Both the position numbers and the translations under genes were made by a program. A stretch of DNA of 11,813 nucleotides. It comes from CAITSH01 sp964385505. GTDB lineage: Bacteria; Pseudomonadota; Gammaproteobacteria; Burkholderiales; SG8-39. The DNA is taken from positions 1-11,813 of the forward strand of contig CAYLPI010000118.1 in the NCBI GenBank assembly GCA_964385505.1, in the 5' to 3' direction. Under the pieces are notes generated by a model. It was not told the origin of the DNA. It saw only the letters and a list, made by a program, of their open reading frames with translations, and made no database searches. Shown here in pieces: positions 6,339 through 11,813 of this stretch (its first letter is position 1; each line of letters begins with the position of its first letter).

Positions 6339-8393
6339 ATGAAACAGAAAATACTGATCATCGAGGACGAGGCGCAGATCCGCATCAACATCAGCCTGAT
6401 GCTCAAGGGCGAGGGCTACGACGTCGCCACCGCCGAGAACGGCCACATCGGCGTGGAGAGGGCGCTTGAGTTTCTGCCCGAACTGGTGTTGTGCGACGTC
6501 ATGATGCCCGAGCTCGACGGCTTCGGCGTACTCGCCGCGTTGCGCGCCGAGAAGCGTTTTGCCGACCTGCCCTTCGTCTTTCTTACCGCCCTTGACGACC
6601 GTGCCAGCATGCGCCGCGGCATGAATCTTGGCGCCGACGACTACCTGACCAAGCCGTTCACCCGCGATGACCTGCTCGAGGCGGTCACCAGCCGCCTGAA
6701 ACGCCGCGCTGATATCGAAGACGTATTCGAAGGGCGGTTGACGCTCAAGGTTGACGAGTTGCAGACCCAGTATCGCGCCGAACTCGCCGGCAACACCGGA
6801 CCGTCGGAGCAGGATGCGCCCGACCCGCGCGGCCGCACCGGGCGCATGCTCAATGCCACGGTGTTGTTCTCGGACATCCGCAACTTCACCACCTATTCCG
6901 AGCGCCTGTCGGCGGCCGACACGGCGCTGCTGCTCAACACTTATTTCGAGCGCGCCTGCCAGCCCATCCTCGCCCAGGGCGGGCGCATCACCAAGCTGCT
7001 GGGCGACGGTGTGATGGTGCTGTTCGAGGCGACCGCTGAAGACCCGAACCACGCCAGGCGGGCGCTGCGCGCGGCGCTGGGCATCGCCATCGTCGCCCAC
7101 CGCTTTCGCGACTGGGTCAAGCAAAAGCACGGCGGTGCGCTGCCGGAGTTTTCGGTCGGCGCGGGCATTCACACCGGCGAGGTCATCATGTGCCGTGTCG
7201 GCCCCCCGGGCAGCCAGGAGTGGACAGTCATCGGCGATTCGGTCAACGTCGCTTCGCGGCTTGAGGGCCAGACCAAGGAACTGGGCTGGGTGGTGGTCGC
7301 CAGCCGCGCCACCGTCGCCGCCGCCGGGCCCGCCGTGACCGAGGGCGCCAGCACCAAGTTGTCGCTGCGCGGCCGCTCCGAGACCATCGATGTTGCCGAG
7401 ATCGTCGGCATGGGCAAGGACGGCACCACCACGGCGGGCGAGTTCGCGCTGCCGCAAAGCGTGCGTGACGCCCTGCGGGCCAACGCCGACAACACCGCGG
7501 TCGCGGCCAAGGGCGCGCTGAACGAGGCGCTGCATTTGATCACCTCGCAGATCCACGGCACGGCGACCAAGCCGATCAGCATCGCCGGCTATCGCATCAT
7601 CGGGAAAATCGGCGAAGGCGGCATGTCCAGCGTGTACCTCGTCAAGCGCGAACGCGACGACGCCGAGGTGGTGCTCAAGATTGTCAGCGCCGCCGACAAC
7701 GAGGAGATGATCACCCGCTTCATGCGCGAGGCCGACATCCTTGCCTCCATCGACCATCCCAACGTGGTCAAGATATTCGACCAGGGCTTTGGCAAGGAGT
7801 ACGCCTACATTGCCATGGAGTACTTCACCGGAGGCACGCTGTCCGAACTGATCAAGGCCGGCCTCACACCGCGCCAGACCATGTCGTTGCTGGCGCAGGC
7901 GGCCGGTGCGCTGCGCGAAATCCACCGCCGCGGCATCATCCACCGCGACATCAAGCCGGCCAACATGATGGTGCGCGCCGACGGCACCATAGGTCTGGTT
8001 GACTTCGGCGTGGCTCGGCAAAAGGACCTCAATCTCGATGAAACACTGCACGGTGTGGTGTTTGGCACGCCCTACTACCTGTCGCCCGAGCAGGCGCTGG
8101 GAGAATCCACGGTCGAGGCATCGGACATCTACAGCCTGGGCATCATTTTTTACGAAATGCTGACGCAGCGCCGGCCCTACAACGACGAGGTCATGTCGGA
8201 GATACTCAACAAGCACATCTTGGCACCGGTGCCGCGCCTGCCCGACGAACTGGCCGGATACCAGGAGCTGCTCGACAAAATGATGGCGAAAAGCCTGAAG
8301 GATCGTTTCGCCAGCGCCGATGCGCTGCTCGATGCGATCGACGTCTTGTGGACCAGGATCGCGATTGCCACTTCGAAGATGACATCCCGCTAG
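6339..8393 (+). CDS. Receiver - class III nucleotidyl cyclase - Ser/Thr protein kinase fusion
   Basis: A 684-residue soluble three-domain protein. The receiver (1-120) has acidic E9/D10, phospho-acceptor D53 (LCDVMMPELDG), T83 and K105 (LTKPF). The class III cyclase (about 168-355) has metal ligands D179 (LFSDIRNFT) and D223 (KLLGDGVMVLF), and transition-state N303 and R307 (VIGDSVNVASRLEG). K219 with T296 at the purine-selecting sites is the Lys/Thr pair of class IIIb adenylyl cyclases, so cAMP is the expected product. A linker of about 60 residues follows. The Hanks kinase (about 417-675) has a glycine loop IGEGGMSSV (424-432), K447, E464, catalytic HRDIKPAN (D537, N542), DFG (555-557) and SPE (582-584). 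No TM or PASTA repeats are present. The start is ATG 6339, with a poor ribosome site, so coupling to the upstream kinase is likely. All three active sites look intact. The logic inferred is phosphorylation by the upstream histidine kinase controlling the cyclase and perhaps the Ser/Thr kinase. Confidence 0.93.
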   Translation: MKQKILIIEDEAQIRINISLMLKGEGYDVATAENGHIGVERALEFLPELVLCDVMMPELDGFGVLAALRAEKRFADLPFVFLTALDDRASMRRGMNLGADDYLTKPFTRDDLLEAVTSRLKRRADIEDVFEGRLTLKVDELQTQYRAELAGNTGPSEQDAPDPRGRTGRMLNATVLFSDIRNFTTYSERLSAADTALLLNTYFERACQPILAQGGRITKLLGDGVMVLFEATAEDPNHARRALRAALGIAIVAHRFRDWVKQKHGGALPEFSVGAGIHTGEVIMCRVGPPGSQEWTVIGDSVNVASRLEGQTKELGWVVVASRATVAAAGPAVTEGASTKLSLRGRSETIDVAEIVGMGKDGTTTAGEFALPQSVRDALRANADNTAVAAKGALNEALHLITSQIHGTATKPISIAGYRIIGKIGEGGMSSVYLVKRERDDAEVVLKIVSAADNEEMITRFMREADILASIDHPNVVKIFDQGFGKEYAYIAMEYFTGGTLSELIKAGLTPRQTMSLLAQAAGALREIHRRGIIHRDIKPANMMVRADGTIGLVDFGVARQKDLNLDETLHGVVFGTPYYLSPEQALGESTVEASDIYSLGIIFYEMLTQRRPYNDEVMSEILNKHILAPVPRLPDELAGYQELLDKMMAKSLKDRFASADALLDAIDVLWTRIAIATSKMTSR

Positions 8394-8398
8394 GGTTA

Positions 8399-8441
8399 AT
8401 GGCTGGGAAGGCCCGTCCCTAGGACGTTTCCAGTCATTTTT
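8399..8441 (+). terminator. Rho-independent terminator after the signalling operon
   Basis: An 11-bp stem (8399-8409 with 8427-8437, two G-U pairs) closes a 17-nt loop and is followed by a T-run at 8437-8441. It begins six bases after the stop codon of the cyclase-kinase gene. Confidence 0.7.
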
Positions 8442-8520
8442 GTTCCTGCTTGAAGATGGAAATCCGGTGTCTTGGTTCTTCTCTTATTGTTCGGTGGCGC
8501 TATTTTGTAGTGGGGGTGTT

Positions 8521-8848
8521 TCGCTCCCTTGCGGGAGCGACTCACTTTCTTTGCTTGTGCATCCGCTCCGGGGACTTCCTTCGGTCAAAGCAGTAAGCAA
8601 AGAAAGCACATCCCCGATGCCGCCCCTTCGGGGTCCCCTGCGCTACGCGGCAAAGCGGGCCGGTCCCGAACTCGCCCCACGATAAAACTGTGGGGCTCAG
8701 ATATGCGGTACCGGAGGACTCCCGCTTCGCCTGCGTTGCCCGGCGCCATCGCAGGGCAGTGGCGCAGCGACCGTCACCTCCGGGTCGCCTTCTTTGGCTT
8801 ACCTTTCTTGGCGAAGCAAGAAAGGTAACTCGCCCCCCTGCAGGGGGG
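8521..8848. repeat. Structured multi-hairpin intergenic repeat element
   Basis: The region from 8442 to 8979, between two convergent genes, has no credible gene but a dense set of inverted repeats. These are a perfect 8-bp stem with TTGC loop at 8521-8540; ctttctttgctt at 8545-8556 with its exact complement at 8595-8606; CCCC-TTC-GGGG at 8623-8633; CCCCAC/GTGGGG at 8675-8680 and 8690-8695; a perfect 12-bp stem with 6-nt loop at 8799-8828; and the 16-bp palindrome of six C, TGCA, six G at 8833-8848. Two outer modules share a CTTTCTT-rich arm. I recall very similar 'ctttctttgctt...aagcaaagaaag...ggcgaccc' blocks repeated between genes of many betaproteobacteria and xanthomonads; their role is not established as far as I know. 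ORFs across it change frame with every hairpin and look spurious. The true ends cannot be set from one copy. Confidence 0.6.
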
Positions 8849-8979
8849 TGAAACCTCCCAAGCAAAAAGAATCGCCACCGATCGCAAAGAAAAGAACAAC
8901 GCAATCGCGAGATCAAGTTGTCGCTATGGTCATCGACTGGAAACGCCCGACTGGCGAGGCTCTCCAGCAATATTGCGTT

Positions 8980-9771
8980 TCAGGCCCTCTGCGCCCTCGC
9001 CCGCGCCAGGTACACCGCGGCCAGCAGCAGCAGTGTCGCAATCCCGATCTGCGTTGCATGTCCGTCATACCAGTGGTCGAACCCACCCCAGAACATGCGC
9101 GCTATACCGGTGGCGGCCACGGCGAGGCTTAGCAGCGCGATGGCCAGCGTCAGTGCGCGCGACATGTTGCGCGCCCGGCCGGAGCGCAACATGCGCGACA
9201 CCCACCAGCCGCTGGCGGTGTCGGTGGCGAGCATGCCGGCGGTGAAGGTGAGGCCGAGCAGGCCGGCGATGGTCCAGGCGAACTTGCCCTGGGCGGCGAC
9301 CGAGAACAAGGCGGCCTGGCTCATGGTCTCCATGGATACCGCGAAGGCCATGCCGATCAGGCAGATATGCATCGGCTGCGATATCGAGGTGGCGCGCCGC
9401 AGCAGTCGCGGCGCCAGCCAGCCGAGGGTACTCACAGGTGTGGGTGCTTTGCCGAGGCTGGCGCGCAGGTTGACGACGCCGATGGCGATGAGGAACACGA
9501 TGGCGATCATCTGGCTGGCGCCATCGAGCCATGCCGGCAGTGCGTCCGAGGCCGACAGTGCGGCGAGGCCTACCGCGACTGCGGTCACCGCCACGCCGTG
9601 GCCAAGCGAAAACAGGGCGCCGCACCAGCGCGCGAGTGCTGGTGCGCGCTCGGCGTTGTAACGCGTCAGGTTGTCGATGGCGGCGAGATGGTCGGGGTCG
9701 AGCCCGTGGCGCAAGCCGAGCAAAAAGGTCAGCCCGAACAACGACAACAGGCCGGTCTGCGGATCGGTCAT
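8980..9771 (-). CDS. NiCoT family nickel/cobalt permease (HoxN/NixA-like, divergent)
   Basis: A 263-residue inner-membrane protein with about eight hydrophobic segments that imports Ni(II) or Co(II) by a secondary mechanism in characterised relatives. The main signature is present: RHGLDPDHLAAIDNLTR (21-37), with H22, D25, D27 and H28 in the HX4DH arrangement of TM2. SLGHGVAV (55-62) and FTAGMLATDT (176-185) match two further signatures. The third signature, usually LGFDTATE, reads as AVSMETMSQ here (144-152), so the Asp is replaced by Glu at best. Many family members are about 330-370 residues; this one is on the short side. ATG 9771 has no clear Shine-Dalgarno site, and a possible 24-codon ORF ends 13 bases upstream, so translation may be coupled. 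No nickel enzyme or NikR-type operator is visible nearby, so nickel versus cobalt is undecided. Confidence 0.85.
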   Translation of the reverse strand: MTDPQTGLLSLFGLTFLLGLRHGLDPDHLAAIDNLTRYNAERAPALARWCGALFSLGHGVAVTAVAVGLAALSASDALPAWLDGASQMIAIVFLIAIGVVNLRASLGKAPTPVSTLGWLAPRLLRRATSISQPMHICLIGMAFAVSMETMSQAALFSVAAQGKFAWTIAGLLGLTFTAGMLATDTASGWWVSRMLRSGRARNMSRALTLAIALLSLAVAATGIARMFWGGFDHWYDGHATQIGIATLLLLAAVYLARARAQRA

Positions 9772-9784
9772 GCGGCGGTCTTTT

Positions 9785-9859
9785 TCACTTCGTCGGGCGG
9801 GCCGCGCTCAAGTAGAACGTAAGGTCGGAGAGTTCCTGCCTGAAGGTTGGATTATTCAT
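9785..9859 (-). CDS. Possible 24-residue leader ORF upstream of the NiCoT gene
   Basis: On the minus strand, ATG 9859 opens a 24-codon frame (begins MNNPTFRQELSD, ends SAARPTK) that stops with TGA at 9785-9787, leaving 13 bases before the permease ATG. AAAGAGA lies about seven bases before its start. It could be a translated leader that couples ribosomes into the permease gene, which lacks its own ribosome site. I recognise no homologue, and a short open frame of this size can occur by chance. Confidence 0.3.
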   Translation of the reverse strand: MNNPTFRQELSDLTFYLSAARPTK

Positions 9860-9877
9860 GTGCTGATCTCTTTATCA

Positions 9878-9916
9878 CCGTTCGCCCTGATGCTTCGGCA
9901 GGCTCAGCACGAACGG
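9878..9916. repeat. 39-bp imperfect palindrome, REP-like
   Basis: CCGTTCG at 9878-9884 pairs with CGAACGG at 9910-9916. The pairing continues after two mismatches with CTGA/TCAG, and the centre contains TGC-TTCG-GCA, a UUCG-type tetraloop stem. It resembles the widely scattered 'gttcgccctgagc...gctcaggacgaac' intergenic repeats I recall from many proteobacteria. The rest of 9917-10016 holds nothing I can assign except the 12-bp palindrome cccggcgccggg at 9993-10004. Confidence 0.6.
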
Positions 9917-10016
9917 ATGTGAAATTGGATTGAGTCAGGATCGGAAAATGCGACTGAACTGGATTTTGTGCTGCATGCTGAGCAGAGACAGACCCGGCGC
10001 CGGGCAGGTGGACGGC

Positions 10017-10103
10017 TTACTTTTTCATGTCATCGGCGGCATACGCACCGGCAACTGCAAAACTCATGCATGCAGCGGCCATCATCGTCATCAGTTTGTT
10101 CAT
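10017..10103 (-). CDS. 28-residue exported peptide, probable degenerate MXKDX-repeat protein
   Basis: A minus-strand frame from ATG 10103 to TAA 10017-10019, with AGGAG seven bases before the start. The peptide starts MNKLMTMMAAACMSF, continues with a small-residue signal core ending AVAGAYA, and finishes ADDMKK. That is a classic Sec signal peptide with AYA|AD cleavage, leaving a mature remnant of only five or six residues. Proteins annotated 'pentapeptide MXKDX repeat' start in this way and then carry many MKKD-type units; here the frame stops after the first DMKK. I recall such proteins lying after cytochrome b / molybdopterin oxidoreductase pairs, exactly the position here (74 bp after the oxidoreductase). 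The downstream 50 bases contain no further repeat units in any frame that I can see. Either the repeats were lost or the peptide acts in short form. Confidence 0.65.
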   Translation of the reverse strand: MNKLMTMMAAACMSFAVAGAYAADDMKK

Positions 10104-10138
10104 TTGAATCTCCTGGTTGTTGAAAATACAGCTTGGTA

Positions 10139-10161
10139 CTACGGGTTGAATCTACGGGTTG
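10139..10161. repeat. 10-bp direct repeat (ctacgggttg) with 13-bp period
   Basis: Two exact copies at 10139-10148 and 10152-10161, in the 74-bp gap between the molybdopterin gene and the small peptide gene. The 13-bp spacing is not a full helical turn. It may be a simple duplication, a processing site or a binding site. Confidence 0.6.
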
Positions 10162-10177
10162 GTAAAGCTGTAAAGGC

Positions 10178-10939
10178 TTACGATCCCCCGAACCAGTTGT
10201 AACCCTGGTCCTCCCAGTAACCGCCCGGGTAGGTATTGGTCACAAAAATTGCCTTGATGTGCTTGGGATTCTTGTAACCGAGTTTGGTCGGCATGCGCAG
10301 CTTCATCGGGAAGCCATATTTGGGCGGCAGGATTTCGTCGCCGTAACGCAGCGTCAACTGCGTCTGCGGGTGCAGCGCGGTCGCCATGTCTATGCTGTTG
10401 TAGTAGTCGTCGGCGCACTTGAAGCCGACATACTTTGCCGTCAGGTCGGCGCCGATGCGTTCGAGAAAGTTTGAAAAGCGCACGCCGCTCCACTTGCCTA
10501 TGGCGCTCCAGCCCTCGACGCAGATATGCCGCGTGATCTGCGTCGTCTGCGGCAGGGCATACAGCGCGGGCAGGCTCCAGGCGGCTTTCTCGCGCACCAG
10601 GCCGGTGATTTCCAGCCGGTAATCGCCGGCATCCACCTTGGGAATTTCATCCTCGCCGTAAAAGGCGTTGAAGGGGAAGGGCTTGGTGATCATGCTCTCC
10701 GGAAATTCCGGTGCGAGCCGGGTCGGGCTGAAAATCGCCGACTGCACGCGGTCATTCCAGCGCGACATCGCCGAAAGGGTTTTCTGCACATTCTCCTCCT
10801 CGGTGATGTCGCAGCCGGTGAGCAGCGCCAGCGCGCCGAGCGAGAGTCCCTGGCGCAGGAACAGCCGCCGTTCGAGCCGCATGACCGCGGGGCTGCGGTG
10901 GGCGATGAAACTCTCGCCCATGCGCGTGGTTTTTTTCAT
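10178..10939 (-). CDS. Molybdopterin-dependent oxidoreductase, YedY/sulfite oxidase fold, Tat lipoprotein
   Basis: A 253-residue periplasmic oxidoreductase. The frame is open far upstream, but the ATG at 10939 is chosen: AGGAGG lies about six bases before it, and the start overlaps the cytochrome stop as ATGA. The N-terminus has a twin-arginine motif (ERRLFLR, R24-R25), a hydrophobic stretch, and lipobox LTGC with Cys43. The next residue is Asp44, the inner-membrane retention signal in enterobacterial Lol rules. The catalytic part has YRLEITGLV (108-115), RHICVEGWSAIGKWSG with the molybdenum ligand Cys140, FKCADDYYNSID, and the C-terminal GFPMKLRMPTKLGYKNPKHI cofactor-binding segment. This is the SUOX/YedY fold without an extra haem or dimerisation domain. 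YedY (MsrP) repairs methionine sulfoxide with a haem membrane partner. The substrate here could be that or another S- or N-oxide or sulfite-type compound, so I do not assign msrP. Confidence 0.92.
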   Translation of the reverse strand: MKKTTRMGESFIAHRSPAVMRLERRLFLRQGLSLGALALLTGCDITEEENVQKTLSAMSRWNDRVQSAIFSPTRLAPEFPESMITKPFPFNAFYGEDEIPKVDAGDYRLEITGLVREKAAWSLPALYALPQTTQITRHICVEGWSAIGKWSGVRFSNFLERIGADLTAKYVGFKCADDYYNSIDMATALHPQTQLTLRYGDEILPPKYGFPMKLRMPTKLGYKNPKHIKAIFVTNTYPGGYWEDQGYNWFGGS

Positions 10940-11583
10940 GACTGGCCTCCTTTGCCGGGGATGCGCAAGCGCCCGGTGATCATGGTGGGGAAGGTGCGCG
11001 GCACCAGCGCCACCATGGCGACATGCACCAGCACGATCAGCACCAGCAGCGCCATGGCGAAAAAATGCACGACGCGTGCGCCCTCGTAGTCGCCCATCAG
11101 CGCGGCGAGCGTGTAGAACTGCACCGGTTTCCAGATGGCAAGACCCGACACCACCAGCACCATGGCGGCGAGGATGACCGCGACATAGGCGGCGCGCTGC
11201 GCACTGTTGTAGACGGACAAATTGTCGTGCGCGAGCTTGCCGCGCAGCGCATCGCGCACGTCGCTGAGGATGCCCGAGGGCGTGATCGGCAGCAGCTTGC
11301 GTTTGAAGTGACCCGCGGCGAGGCCGTAAATCACATAGACCAGGCCGTTGATGACCAGCACCCACATCGCGGCGAAATGCCATTGCAGTCCGCCGCCGAG
11401 CCAGCCACCCAGCGTGAGTTCAGCCGGGAATTTGAACGGGAATAGCGGCGCGGCGTTGTAAATGCGCCAGCCGCTGGCGACCATTATCAGGATGGCAAAG
11501 GCGTTGACCCAGTGGGTGATGCGCACCACCAGCGGATGGATGCGGATCCATTGTGGTGATGCTGTCGCGTTTGCCTGTTCCAT
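10936..11583 (-). CDS. Cytochrome b561 / Ni-hydrogenase-type cytochrome b membrane subunit
   Basis: A 215-residue inner-membrane di-haem b-type cytochrome. The frame can be extended to a TTG at 11634, but ATG 11583 is chosen because AGGGGAG lies seven bases before it and the conserved start (IRIHPLVVRITHWVNAFAILIMVASGWRIY) follows directly. There are four hydrophobic segments at about 22-42, 67-90, 130-152 and 170-195. Candidate haem ligands are H24 (THW), H69 (WHF), H173 (VVHFF) and H187 (LVHV), the usual pattern for the cytochrome b/b6 domain family. Its stop overlaps the molybdopterin enzyme start by 4 bp, so the two are translationally coupled. The likely role is to pass electrons between the quinone pool and the periplasmic molybdoenzyme. 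It differs from YedZ/MsrQ in family, so this is a parallel arrangement rather than a true MsrPQ pair. Confidence 0.92.
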   Translation of the reverse strand: MEQANATASPQWIRIHPLVVRITHWVNAFAILIMVASGWRIYNAAPLFPFKFPAELTLGGWLGGGLQWHFAAMWVLVINGLVYVIYGLAAGHFKRKLLPITPSGILSDVRDALRGKLAHDNLSVYNSAQRAAYVAVILAAMVLVVSGLAIWKPVQFYTLAALMGDYEGARVVHFFAMALLVLIVLVHVAMVALVPRTFPTMITGRLRIPGKGGQS

Positions 11584-11813
11584 GCTCGCTCCCCTGCGAT
11601 GTGGCTGTCGATGTGGGTGTGATTGTGTATGCAATCTGCCCGCGCCGGTTGGTCGCGGGTGCGCGCCGGAACTTACACGCGGCCTCTATTGCAATGAAAA
11701 TACCGGTTTATCGGCCAGACTTGGCGATTGAGGCGGGCCCAACGGCCGCCTGGCGTCACCAGGGTCGGAGCGTCAAAGCTCGTTAACGCTCAATGACATA
11801 CGAGGGGGGGCTT
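11584..11813. other. Upstream region of the cytochrome b operon, no gene seen
   Basis: This should hold the promoter for the minus-strand operon, but I cannot pick a convincing -35/-10 pair. A 6-bp stem gagcgt/acgctc (11768-11773, 11786-11791) encloses a 12-nt loop that includes most of the palindrome cgttaacg (11781-11788). Open frames here lack ribosome sites and family features. Confidence 0.4.

Noticed and set aside
4929..8216. A 1095-codon open frame on the minus strand opposite the two signalling genes
   Set aside because: It mirrors the codon structure of two genes with intact catalytic motifs. In GC-rich genes with strong third-position bias, antisense frames rarely hit stops. It has no recognisable domain and is rich in H, G, Q, R and A, as such shadows are.
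8521..8848. Inverted repeats considered as an insertion sequence or CRISPR array
   Set aside because: No transposase frame, no flanking duplication visible, and the repeats are palindromes of different sequence rather than regularly spaced identical units.
8440..8970. Small ORFs on both strands inside the repeat element
   Set aside because: They run through hairpin arms, have arginine/proline-rich composition and no ribosome sites or family features.
10940..11383. An N-terminal extension of the molybdopterin enzyme across the cytochrome gene
   Set aside because: The extension is R/H/G-rich shadow sequence inside the cytochrome gene; the ATG at 10939 has AGGAGG and begins a proper Tat signal.
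11668..11690. GGAACTT on the plus strand, resembling an ECF sigma -35 element
   Set aside because: No matching -10 at 16-17 bp, and no plus-strand gene follows in the window.

Overview
The window is GC-rich chromosomal DNA from a proteobacterium, most likely a betaproteobacterium. The evidence is gene content: a tripartite-tricarboxylate (Bug-type) binding protein, a cytochrome b / molybdopterin oxidoreductase pair followed by a tiny exported peptide of the MXKDX type, and an intergenic repeat of a kind I recall from betaproteobacterial and xanthomonad genomes. I see no rRNA, tRNA, CRISPR array, transposase or phage gene. No species can be named from this.

Region 1 (1-3169, plus strand) is a compact operon. 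It holds the possible tail of an upstream gene, a GPH/MelB-like MFS transporter, a DUF3833-type lipoprotein, a short-chain dehydrogenase with a complete catalytic tetrad, and an NTF2/SnoaL-fold protein. From memory, this set travels with cyclopropane-synthase-like methyltransferases, DUF1365 and FAD oxidoreductases in ChrR/singlet-oxygen-linked lipid-modification clusters. If so, the rest of the cluster lies upstream of base 1. Short degenerate tandem repeats sit at the operon's gene junctions.

Region 2 (3205-4191, minus strand) is a single periplasmic Bug-family solute-binding protein gene with no transporter beside it. It converges on the lipid cluster and diverges from region 3.

Region 3 (4350-8441, plus strand) is the most unusual part: a two-gene signalling operon with a candidate extended -10 promoter and a good Rho-independent terminator. 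A six-TM, PAS-containing histidine kinase is followed by a 684-aa protein that joins a CheY-like receiver, a class III (IIIb-like) nucleotidyl cyclase and a Hanks-type Ser/Thr kinase. All three domains keep their catalytic residues. The architecture predicts one phosphorelay input driving two different outputs, cAMP synthesis and Ser/Thr phosphorylation.

Region 4 (8394-8979) has no gene I can support. It carries the terminator and a structured repeat element of about 330 bp or more, built from several hairpins.

Region 5 (8980-9859, minus strand) encodes a divergent NiCoT nickel/cobalt permease, preceded by a possible 24-codon leader ORF and a 39-bp imperfect palindrome.

Region 6 (10017-11583, minus strand) is an electron-transfer operon. 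A four-TM cytochrome b overlaps by 4 bp a YedY/sulfite-oxidase-fold molybdopterin protein with a Tat signal and lipobox. A 28-residue exported peptide follows, looking like an MXKDX-repeat protein that has lost its repeats. The cytochrome is the likely quinol-linked partner of the periplasmic, membrane-anchored molybdoenzyme.
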